Source: Trebouxia sp. TZW2008 (lineage: Eukaryota > Chlorophyta > Trebouxiophyceae > Trebouxiales > Trebouxiaceae). From it: 64,000 nt of DNA. The notes below the pieces were generated by a model. That model saw only the letters and a program-made list of their open reading frames with translations. It was not told the DNA's origin and did no database searches. This document shows, one piece after another, positions 33,224-44,900 of this stretch. The position numbers and the translations under genes are program-made. Positions within the stretch are counted from its first letter, which is position 1, and each line of letters begins with the position of its first letter. Location of the stretch: assembly GCA_002118135.1 (NCBI GenBank), contig BDIU01000320.1:1-64000 (forward strand). The letters run 5' to 3'.

Positions 33224-36200
33224 CACCACAAGACTGTAAGATTTTGCATGCAAGCGAATTTTATTGGATCTGTGTGGAGCAGAAGTATGCAGACCCCTGA
33301 ATCGGCAAATCGCTGCAGGACCGCATGAGTGCAGAGCTTTGCAAATTCTTGTCAGCTGACATAGCACCATATACAGCTGCTTCATAGCTCATGCATAGCT
33401 GCAATGTCAGATCAACAAAGGTAGTGATTACAAGGGAACTGACGCGCTATCCAAACCAATACACAAGTCCACCTGAGCCACATTGAAATTGCAAAGCAAG
33501 CAAGCATTGCACCAAGCAAGACCTGTAATCATAAGGTGAATCTGTGGGGACAGCTGATGCCCATGCACACATGTAAATAAGCAAACAATCAACACACAAG
33601 GGCTACAATCAGAGAGTGTGAGGCAAGCTGGAACAGAGCAGTATGACAACTAAGCCTGACATATAGTTGATATTGCTTCTTCTTGCCAAACGTGGATGAG
33701 CTAACATGTATCATCGCTTCCACCTGCACAGTGCAAAAGCAATAGTCAAACACAAGGCAAACCTTGATTGCTGCCCTGTTGACAACAGTATGCAGCAATT
33801 TGGATGCAAGCAGGGTGGTGAGAACAATATGTAGCAGTGCAATATGCTATCATGCTGATTCAATAGAGCTGTTTCAAGTCAACATGGAATAGGCTCACCT
33901 GTATGGGGTGCAGCAGGTCGAATCTCTAGACTCCTTTGCCTCAAAGTGCATATCACAATCACTGATTTCTATTTGTGAGGCATCTTGTTCAACTTCTCTC
34001 GTGCTGCTGCAACACAACATCCGTCAGCAAGCCATGTTGTAACAAAATCGCTGCAGATGTATGTCGATGCCCATTTCTGGCTGCAAAAACAAATCGCAGA
34101 AGGCTGCTGCGTACCTTGTAGTATCTAGCAGCAACTATAGTTGTGAGTCGTAAAACCTCTGATGGGCAGTGCTGTAGATTGGACAACTTGTGGTTGTCAG
34201 TCAACCAGATTGTCAATATCTGCTGCAAACATAATTCCCAGTTGATGACCGTTGTTGAGGTCAGCAGCTGTTGTGCACTGAAGCAAAACAGAAAGAGGCT
34301 CTTGACATGTCTTTCAGATAAGAGTAATGTGCACCAAACTAGATCTTTAGCCAAACGTATGCAAGCTTCACACTAGCAAAGCAGTGAAGAGGTCTGACCT
34401 TGAGGTGGGTGCCTCTGGCAATGGTGCTTGGACTCGCCATTGCAGATCTGATCAGGGTGCAAAGCTAGGTGAAGATGTCTGCAATGGTAGCTGTCAATGC
34501 CTTCATCCTGCACAGCAACAGGTGACAGTATTTCAAACTGATCCAGCTAGCTCTGCAAAAACATGGGGAACAAACAGGCTCTGCGCGTCTGCAGCTAGAA
34601 AACACCAGAACCGCTCATCTCGATGACTCGTTCAAGTGTGGCAGAACAATAGAATCAAGCGGTTGCAGCAGGGTCGGATGTAGTTTGCAACAGACTGATC
34701 GTTATGTGCAGTTCGAGAAGAACCCGACGGACACGCACGAAAGAAAACGCAGCGGTATCACTACGCACGTACAACTCTTGGTGCAACCGCATTCCCGCAG
34801 AGTTACCCGATCGCGAGGCTGTGAGCAGGTGACTTGTGTTTGCTTCCCAACTGTCAGCTTCAAAACGGTCAAGCAGTTGGGCCGGTTAGCCCTGCGCAGC
34901 TGTAGCCCTTACAGCCCAAGGATGCCTGTTATGACTGTCAGGGATTTGTTTGCTGACTGCACACAGCCTTTTCTGTGTGCGTCGTTGCAATGTCCCCGTT
35001 GGCCTTACCACGTGTTGGCAGAGTGTGACTTTGCCATCTGACAGCAGTTCAGCTGCATTTAGCCTAGTAGGGCAGCTTCTGTAAGGCACTGCCTGTCACA
35101 ATGTAAGGCGTTGCATGTCAATAAAACAAAGATGTTTGCATGTATCACTTGAAGCAAGGAAGATTGCTGGCTGTGTTGATTGATGATTGTTCAGCAAGCT
35201 TGTTCAGCATCTTGATACGTCATCACTTTCAGCCTTGTTGCCATGCAGGATAGAAGCAACTCTTGAACAGTTTTGCTTGACAACACGTTCAACCATCATT
35301 GACACCATTATGTTGTGTCATCCAGAGCTGCAAGCTCCAGCCCTCTGGAAAATCAGGGTGCATGCCACACTCACTGTCACAGCCAGACTTTGCACAAGCC
35401 TACAGCACAAATGTGCAAGAGTTATGCCATGTGACTATGAAATGTGACAGCCACTTGGCCAGCTGCGGTTGCTGATGCTGCCATACTTGCCAATCACCAT
35501 ATCAGCAAGCAGTCCTGCCCATAGTCGAAGCTGTTGATTTGTCTTGATACTGTTCTCCAGCAGGCACTACAACCCCTAAGGACACATCCAGGCTTGCAAC
35601 CAAAGTCCAATAGTCATGCTTGTTTCATAGCGTGACCGGTTTATCGATAGCTATGGCCCAGTGGCAGTCAACAATCTGCATAACATGAGCTATGAAGCAG
35701 CTATGAGACCCTGCAGGCCCCTGTGAAGCAGCTATAAGGAAAGTCAATCCATCCATGTCTGTGCGGAAATGCAATTGCAAAGATTTCTGAAAATCCACAA
35801 CTGGCAGAACTGCAAGGGATTCCTGCTGCTATGGACTTATATAGCTCTGTGCTGCACAGGTACTTGCTGCTGCAGATCTATGCAGATCTGTGCTGCGTGT
35901 AAACTTGTGTGTGCGGATCCACATAGATCCTTAGGGCCAGTTCTGCGCAAACACTTAACAGCCAGGATGTGCATAGATCTGTACAAGCATGTATTTGTAT
36001 AGATCTGCATTTTATAGATGTGCTTAGATTTGCACCCGCATAGAAGTTTACAACATGCCAGAATGTATTTCTGCACAGAGTCTGCGTTCTTACATATGTG
36101 TGCAAGTCTATACTTGCAGATCTGTGGAGATCCCTAGATCTGCTGATCTCCAAAGACCCACAGACCTCCAACTTTAGGGACAAAATGCTTTGCAGCTGGC

Positions 36201-37101
36201 ACTGAAATTGTTTTGCCGCGTTCTTCAATGAATAGAGCTACTAGTACTAGTCCTAGGGTTGCTGCAGGATGAACACATTTTTTTTCCTTCAATGCAATGT
36301 TCGTTAATGCAATATGAATGCCGCAGCTTTGTGTGGAGAACATGATGCTCTACGTCCACTCCGCAACCATCATGCAATCTGGTGTTGCATGGATCCACTG
36401 CAAGCAACCCAAGCCTGATAACATCAGCTCAAAAACAAGCATGTTACAGAACTGAGCTATTTCAAGGCTTCCTGATCAAACAAGTCAGCAAGCAAACACA
36501 TCAATTTCCTGCTTCTGTCTCTGCACATACGCTTGCATTATAGCTTCAAGGAAAGCATTCTCCTGACAAGCCAAAACCAAATTGGACAATTGAATGCAAA
36601 GTCCTAAAAGTGTTACTTCACCAAAACCACCTAACTTCAGCAATTTGCGTGGCAACTTGGACTCAAAGTCTATCAGATTGAACGTCTGCTCAATGGTGAT
36701 GCCTGAGCAACAACTTATTGCAACGCTGTGTAGTTTCAGGAAGCTGAAATGCATGAACAAGAAAATTGCAGCCTGACGTGGCACCCTAACAACATCACCC
36801 TGACAAGTCTGAGCGTATGCAAACATGCCTAATAAGCTAGCTGTTGCATGCCATCAGTGCTTGTCAAAAAGAAATCAGCGCTCTGAGGCACATTGGACAA
36901 GCTAGCAGGGAGGGCACACCCTTAGGATGAACGCCACCACGCCTTCTTTGCAGCTTGAGAAAAGAAAAGCTGTTTTATGACACTAGATTCAGCTGATTAG
37001 CATGCTGACAATGTGTCACACATGCAAAGCAGCAGCGCCTAGAGCAGCAAGATTGGTGTAGCTGGCATGCCATACCAAAGGCTCACACGATTGTATACAA
37101 A
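33224..37101. other. Mostly unidentified region right of the arm-bounded unit
   Basis: A possible small minus-strand gene reads MASPSTIARGTHLK (34440-34399, donor AAG|GTCAGA), then 34267-34115 (INWELCLQQILTIW ... VAARYYK, donor AAG|GTACGC), and may end near 34010. It is in phase but matches nothing I know. ORFs at 34685-35041 (plus) and 36485-36826 (minus) are also unrecognised. An AGATCT-rich repeat lies at 35830-36190. The rest shows nothing. Confidence 0.25.
35830..36190 (-). repeat. AGATCTGCA-type repeat, right copy
   Basis: Degenerate tandem units containing AGATCTGCA, ATAGATCTG and GATCCACATAGATC, roughly every 20-40 bp. They end near 36180 with GGGTCTTTGGAGATC on the minus strand, matching 17661-17700. 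Such clustered short motifs are typical of the subterminal zone of some DNA transposons. Confidence 0.6.
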
Positions 37102-37877
37102 TCAACCAGATGTGCTGGTTGACATTGTGCCCATGGATGTCGGCATGCTCATGCCTGGAGCTGATGCGCTCATGGGCATTGAACTGTCTGGGTATGCATC
37201 ATCACTCATGCCCATTGATGCTGATCCATTTGAGGCAAAAGGATAAGCGCCTAGCTCACCGCCTGGGTTGCCCAAGGTGTGGACCACAATCGTGGACAGG
37301 CCCATACTAATGTAGCTGCAGATCAACCACTACGTTAGTTTGCTGTGGTTGCAGCACTTTGACAGCAGCAGACTCAGCCAGCACTGTGTTTGGGTTGCAT
37401 GTCCTTGTCTCACCTGTCATACACAAACGATGGCGACAAGTGGTTTCCAAGGGGCAACAAAAAGGGTCCAAGCAGGTCATCGTGGGTCAGAGTGCCAGCA
37501 GCTACCAGGCCCTGTTCCATCTGGCTCATATTCGCAAAAGCTGTCTTTGTGAATACAGCTGCGACGTCGCCATGCTCGGTCTGTGCTCCGACATGGAGTT
37601 CGATGCTGTTCAGTCCGCCTACGTCGAAGAGATGGATCTCATAGTCCAAGCCGTCGTTGGAACTGTTCAAAAGCGCGTAGCCGGTGCCGACCGTGTTGAC
37701 CTACAGCGCACTTCAGCATGCGATATCTGTGGTATTCAAGATGCATCTGTGGCGCCGTTTGCGAGCACGTACCGGGCCCATAACCGTCCATGGCGAGAAC
37801 GTCGCGTTCACTGCTTGTGCATCGGCACCGCACATCAACAGAGCAACCGCCAAAAACACGATGCTTTTCACAGCCAT
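37102..37877 (-). CDS. Secreted CHRD-domain protein, 3 exons
   Basis: Exons 37773-37877, 37414-37700 and 37102-37315 join in phase (donors GTACGT and GTGAGA) to 201 aa. The N terminus is a signal peptide (MAVKSIVFLAVALLMCGADA). The body matches the CHRD fold found in chordin and many microbial secreted proteins: GTGYALLN, LDYEIHLFDVGGL, IELHVGA, GTLTHDDLLGP and the closing VVHTLGNPGGELGAY. The C-terminal 40 residues are a Met/Ser/Thr-rich tail. Function is unknown; extracellular or wall-associated by inference. Confidence 0.8.
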
Positions 37878-38939
37878 GTTGCAAATGCAAATTGATCAGA
37901 CAAGCGTCGTCGGTACTGTGCGACCGGCAGCGAACTTCGCCCCTTTCGAATGAGGCACTTTACGTTGCCTGACACGCGCCGGACTCGCTTTTTGAAAGGC
38001 TCGCACCAATGGAGTGAATGCATGAATTTTTATCGAGATGTAACGCCTCAGTGCTCCCTTGAAAGTTCTGAGCTTGAAGTCTGCTGAATGTACATTGACG
38101 AACCCGTTGGCACACTGTCAAAGACCATGCAAGACTTCTGCAGGGGTGTTGTAGGAAAGGTCTGCACTCTGCTGATACAACCATATTTTGTATGAGACCC
38201 TTTATTGTACAAATCCAACGCATCAAATTCAATGGACAGGCACCTGGCCCAGTGGTTCGTGCAGTATGACTCAGAGTGCATTTTGGCTCGGCTGACATGC
38301 AAGCCTGCCATGAAGGCCTACTGTGTAGCTACTATATATGTTGAACATCTGTACAGAAGATGAATCACAGCAGGCATGACACCGCTGGACTCCGTTTGCG
38401 CTCAATAGAAGAGAGTCAGCTACATGTAAGCCAGATCGTGTTAAAAAAAGCTCTGCCTATGCCAAGAGTTCCAATGCCCTTGACTGCAACGTCATAATTC
38501 TCTTGCACGTGAGGACAGTGACCTGGAAGTGTACCGTTGGGCGTTGTTTGGCATGCAAACAGCTTGCGACTAAACATAATCTTGCATGCAGCTGCCAAGC
38601 ACCTTGAGGTGCTGCAGCATCAGGATCACTAATTTGCCCACCACAGGAAACACACCTTTCACATAACCTAAACCAGCAATAACACAGTCCACGACGTCCA
38701 CAGCTTGACAGGGTCTTGATGACTGATGCATCTGACATGAGACTGCTGCTTTATTGGCAGATCTGAGACAACACATCTTTTTTTCGCGCAACATGATCAT
38801 TTGGGGGTGTTTCACTATGTCATAGACTGCCTGAATTTCATGGACATACAGTCGTTGCCACAGTGTGGCACATGTGATCAGCCTTGTTGGCTGGCTAAAG
38901 CATGTAAAATTATTCTCTCTCTCTTCTCTTACACTGATT
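37878..38939. other. Intergenic region upstream of the CHRD gene
   Basis: Contains the promoter of the CHRD gene and the 3' flank of the EDR2-like gene. The segment at about 38858-38935 (CATGTAAAATTATTCTCTCTC context) is the second copy of the repeat at 297-370. ORFs at 38048-38311 and 38570-38992 (minus) show no domain. Confidence 0.4.
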
Positions 38940-41900
38940 TTATGTGCCCTTTGGGTACACCTTATTTGTGTTGATATCAAGGTATGCCGCACTTTTCATG
39001 TCAACCTTAGTAAAGCGCACTGTCCCAAGAAGCTGCTCAGGCAGCTCTTGGTCTTCTCGGCCTTCTAGTACAATAGCCATGTCAATGATGAGGCTGGTGG
39101 TGACTGGGCTGACCAAACCAACAACTGACGCTGCTGCTCTGCTGCTGCCTACATCTACATCCACCTCAAAGTGCCCAGGCCCCCTACACGCAGAAGCAGC
39201 TGCGATTTGAATGTGGAATGTCTACTGCAAAAGTCACACAGTGTCCAATGTAACACTTACCGAGTGTATGTGTCAACATGATACTGCATATGCCACATAC
39301 CAGAAGGCTGCTGGCACTACACAAGCATGTGTCACCCCTTTGCATGTGCCACAAAGCATTAGGTTGCTGACATCAACAGACACAAGCTGGGTGTTGCAGG
39401 GCCTCAAATCGTTTGCTTTTCGGATGTCCCGTTGGCCTGATGACAGGCTCAAGCACTTTTGCTTCTAGCCCTGCTACAGTTTGATGCGACACAAACTTGA
39501 CGTTTGAGCACATTACACCAGCTGTGCAGCCTTGCACCATTTGCTTGCAGCCTTGCACCATTTGCTTCCAAGGCAAGCTGAGCATGCTTTGCAGCCTGAT
39601 GTGCAAGGCCCACTGACAAGGTGAAAAGGTGAAGGTGCCCACCTGTAGTAGCGAGTGGTCAGCTTCTTGCCCAGCAGGACTGGTGTGTTGCCAACCGCTT
39701 GCTTGATCACCCAAGAGCCTTTCACCACTGAAGGAATCAGCTTGAACATGCAAGACCGCCGCTGCTCTGCTTCCTTGTCATCACCAGCCAGAAACCTGAA
39801 GCAAGAGACAATGTGCAAAATACGCAAGCAAAGCCAAGGCTGCTGCATCTGATGTATTCACATCAGTTCCTGACAGGTAACATCCTACCTGATAGTTAGC
39901 CTGGGCAATTTAAAACCTGGCATGCACTGCTGCATTCAGAGGAAGCTGTCAAGGCAGAAAAAGGTTTCTCACCAACAGTAATTTTGTGACGATCTTTTGC
40001 ACCACATGCTGATGCAATGTTGGTAAGATGATCCTACAAGGGCCGGCAGTCGGCCTCTCTGCAATGTGTGTTGTCCAGCTTGCAACAAAGCATTGACACG
40101 CTTCAATGAGAGCTCTTGTGTGCTTCTTGCAAATCAAGAACATGATGTGAAGTACACACACACCTGGCACATGTGCTGGAGAGGTACTGTTATTATATCA
40201 TGTGAAGTGACGCTCAGAACAAGCCGGCCTGGCGGGATAGGACTTGGGCCACACACACCTAGCACATGTGCTGGAAAGTGTGACCATTCATTATTTGTAC
40301 TATGTTATTTATTATGTGAAGTGCACAGCTTACACAGGTGTTGTCCTGGTCAGGTGCAACAAAGCTGCAGGCAGCTCACCTGGCTAGGCAAAGGTCAAAG
40401 GGCGATTTGACCAGCTCAGAGTCTGAGTCAGCATCTGCCCCATGACCTGAGAAGGTGGGGGTGGCCTCCATGTGGGAGGTGGGGGTGTCAGAGGGGGTGT
40501 GGGGGGGTTTGGAGGGGTCGTGGGAGGGTTTGGAAGGGTCATAGTCTGCAGCCCACTCCATGGTGAGGGAGAGGTATGGTGGCCCTGGTACCATCAGCTG
40601 TACCACAAAGGTAAAAGGCGCTTTGCTATCCCTGCAAAGCATCACAACTTCTTTGCTTGCTGGGCTGGCAATTGCCCTGGTCTGAAGCCAGCGGCCAAAG
40701 CTGTGTAACAGTGCTTCAGGAGCGTCACGACATAGCATAACCCAAAACAGCTGGCAGCAATCATGCTGCTGCTGCTGTCTTGATGTGAAGTGACTCTCAG
40801 TGAAGGACAGGACATGAGCTGCAATGAGCATGAACAGGCCGCAGGCATGACGCTAAAATACGGGTGCAAACAGGCATGGCAGAATGATACTCTGTCACCG
40901 AGACCTACACCATGCACCATGGGGATTACTGCTTATGCAGGTGCAAACAAAATCAAGTCATAGAATGGATATCTTGGATTCGGGAACCTTGGTACGTTGG
41001 CAGATATGAATTGTGACTGCATGGGAAAGCAGGCAGGCAATCTGCCATGTCAGATTTCTCACACTCTGCCTGACAAAGTTGAGTGTCATTAATGGCACAC
41101 ATGCACAAACACTGCTGTGTTTGCATCATCTGTTCGATATCCCCTGAGATTTTCACTAGCATATCAGCATTGCAAAAGATTGGCTGCCGCTGTCTGGCAA
41201 GGATAGACTGAACAGATTATGCATGAAACATTAGTAGCAATGGCAGTAGATAGTCACGACTCAGCAGTGAGTACTCAGTCACCACTGCTGTGATTCACAC
41301 ACAACTGTCTTGATTTAGGACATGCGTTGAAAGACATCTTTCAGTCCAGGATGAAAAAAGACCAGACTGCTCATGATCAGCGCCTAACTTAATGGATGAT
41401 AATGTAGCCTGATAGCAAGTCATCAGCAAGGATTTGGCAGAGAACATCAGTAAGGCTTGTGGGTGCACCTAATGGCAGGCAGGTGCTCGGCTATATGCCA
41501 TGTGGGAGCCTCCACCTCCACCAGGTCCACACTGGCCAGCCCAAATACTGGCTCATCTGCCTCAATCTTCTTCTTGTCCTGTATGCACAACTCAATTGCT
41601 GTAATTTGAATTGTTGAAAGTTTACAGTGGGATCTAGCTTTTGCTTGCCACTTCAAGCGGATGCTGAACCTGGTTCCCACTTCATCATCTAAGCCAAACT
41701 CTTTGCCATACCTTGAGGTAGGTCTCAACACTGACCTTGTAGTCAGCAGCACTGAGACATTCTCATCAATCAGGATTCAGCTGTTGACCGTCCACCTCAT
41801 GCAGATGCTGGTCCTGGTCTTCTCTTCATCATGCAAGCGCACTGTTGCTTTACCTTGCGGATGAGCTGACACTGGACTTTGCAGCCAGCAGCGCGAGCAC

Positions 41901-44900
41901 AGCTACAGTGCTTGGCATCCAGCTTGCAATGCTCACTGTCATGCAAGTGCTGAATCTGGTCTCCACTCAACCATCTGTGCCACACTTTTGCCTTACCGTG
42001 AGCTAGGTCTGTCTTCTGACTTTGTAGCCAGCAGCACGAGGACAGCTACAGTGCTTGGCATCCAGCTTGCGATGCTCACTTTCATGCAAATGCTGAATGT
42101 GGTCTCCACTCAACCATCTGTGCCACACTTTTTGTCTTATCTTGAGGTAGGTCTGTCTTCTGGCTTTGTAGCCAGCAGCACCAGGACAGCTACAGTGATT
42201 GGCATCCAGCTTGCAATGCTCACTTGTATCCAAATGCTAAAAGTGATCTCTACTCAATCGTTTGTGCCAGACTGTTTGCCTTACCTTAAGGTAGGTCTGT
42301 CCTCTGACTTTGTAGCCAGCAGCACCAGGACAGCTCCAGTATTTGGGATCACAGGTGCCCAGCGCTGCAGGGGCTTCTGCCACATCAGGCCCTCCACCAT
42401 CGCCCTCTTCCCCAGCTGTGGCGACCGTCTCCCCCTCAGCATTCACGTGCTGCATCAGCGGCTGTGAGCTGCTGCTGGCATCTGCCACAAGGTTGGTGCG
42501 CACCGTTGCCAACCTGTGCAGGGCATTATGCAGCTGTAAGCTGCAGGAATTTCACAAGCTGCACACCATAAATGCGGCTGATGGTGGTGCCTGGCCAATG
42601 CTAATGTTTGTCATGCAACAGGCAGACAGAGACATTCTCATGCAGCTTGTCTTAGTGAGGTTGACGCGCAAAGTAAACGGCATCACATACTTAGTAGTGC
42701 ACGCCTGACAGTGCCTGAAATGGTGCTGTTTGCTGCTGCGTTCCCAAGCTGTCAGGACTGCCATGCTCATGCGCTGACAAGAAGACTATGCTTTAGCATT
42801 GATGTGCTCACTTGCTAGCCTGGAATGAGGATAGTGTAGCACTGCGCTCTACGCCCTTCCCTCGCACACACATTGTGGCAGTGCGCTCATACTTCTCTGG
42901 GTCATTCTGCTGGCCCATGCTGAAAGGCTTGACGGTGAACCTATCTTGTTCTACCTGCACAACATGCAAAGGCTGCTTACTTTGAGACAAAGCCAAGTCT
43001 GCAGCTCTGCTGCCAGGTAAGAGTCGTGTATGCTGTGCATGATGGCTGCAGAAATGCAAATGTCACCTTGACTTCAAGGAAAATGATGCACATGAGCATT
43101 GGCTTCAAAGAGGAGCTTGGAGCAACATGAGTCATCTTGGGACTGCTAAGAAGCATCAACAAAAGTATGTCAGTAACAAAGTCACATTTTCAATGACAAA
43201 CATGACCAACATGATGACTAAACAAATATGCAGTCTCTGAGGAACATGATGGACATGAGCACAGGCTTCAAGTAGGAGCTGTGAATGCCATACACAACGA
43301 CGCTGAATCAATGAGCTGTCTATGATTGACACAACAGCCATCATAATGAGCTGATAGGAGTGGTCAGCAACAGTTCAGGTATACTCCTTGCAGCACCAAG
43401 ACGCTTGCTTGATTTTCAACATCTCCTTGTCTCTGAGGATGACAGACACGAGCATGTGCTCCAAGCAGAAGCTTTGGGTGCCATGCAGGAAAAGGCGCTG
43501 TGGGTACAATCAGGCATTGAGACAACTCTGTCAACAGCAATGGCACCTTGCCACAAAGGAAAATGAGGCACACTCACCTTGTCTCTGAGGGAAATGACAG
43601 ACATGAGCATGGGCTCCAGGTAAGAGCTGTGGATGCCGTGCATGAAGGGGCGCAGCACCCAGCCCATGCGGCTGCGCTCACTGAGCCAGCCTCCCAGATC
43701 TAGCTTCAGCACCATGGTCACCAGGCACTCTGGGGACACCCCGGCCGCTTGGTACTTGGCTGACAATGGAGCAATGGTGAAGCCTGCAGACGCCATCTGC
43801 ATGCCACGCATCAGGCTTTACTGCCCATGAGCAGAGAACAGGGGACTGCCCCCCGGGTCCAGCTTAACAATTCAAGCAAGCACATCAGTCTGGGATCAGC
43901 TCTGTATGGCAGCTCAGCAGCAACACAAAGACATTGACATGCATCCCATTTTTGTGTGGGCCGTCGCTTCATGCTGCAGACTTACAGCTGGCGTACAGCT
44001 TGCAGAGCAGTGGCAATTCACAGAGGCTGGAACAAATGTCAGGCACATCCGGGTTGTTTGCCTCAGCTGCAGACTTGGGTGTCAAGCTTGCAAAGCAGAG
44101 CACGCATGATCATCACTCACATGCTTGCTATTGGGGGCTCTATGCCCCTGCTAGGTGCATGCAGAAGCCATGCACATTCCTGTAAAAAGCCATTTTTCAG
44201 AGCAGCGCTTAGGGACATGGTGCAGTAGGCAGGCCTGGGCTCTGCTGGACTACTGTGATCAGCTGCAGAGTTGTGAGCTTGAGCCTGGCAAGGCAGAGCA
44301 GCAGCGAGAAAGGGGAAGGGGGTCATATTACAATGAACGAACCTGGGCTCTGATGGGTTGCCACCAGGACCAGCTGGGAGCTGGCTCACTGGCTTTGCGA
44401 TGCTTGGTGCTGTGCAGCAGCACAATGAAGGTGCCGTCCTCTTCTTCCCTCCACATCTGCTGCAGCACCACCTCCCTTGGGGCACACATCTGCAGCAGAG
44501 TGTGGTCATCAGAAAGGAAAGGAAAGGAAAGGAAAGGGAAGGAAAGGAAAGGAAAGGAAAGGAAAGGAAAGGAAAGGAAAGGAAAGGAAAGGAAAGGAAA
44601 GGCCTGGAGGCGTCACGACAGGGCCCTCTGTGAAGATAGCAGCCCTGGGACCAACAAAAAGTGACATATGATAGCAGGAGCAGAGTCTCGTTCTGGCAGG
44701 TGTCTTGCCTTGTTCATGTACACTGTGAAGCAACATGTTTCACACAAGCCTCACTTTTGCTGGCAGGATGAGCTTGAAGTTGGAACATCCTGCCTGTGGT
44801 TTGCTTTGTTGATTCTCTTGGCGTGCAAGGTAGCGCATCATTTGTTCTCTATATCTGTGTATCAGCATTGAAACATGTTGCAGCTGCAGCAGGGATTTTG

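Noticed and set aside
44155..44736. Long ORFs through the GGAAA tract
   Set aside because: Repetitive KERKGKERKG and FPFLS peptides arise from a pentamer microsatellite.
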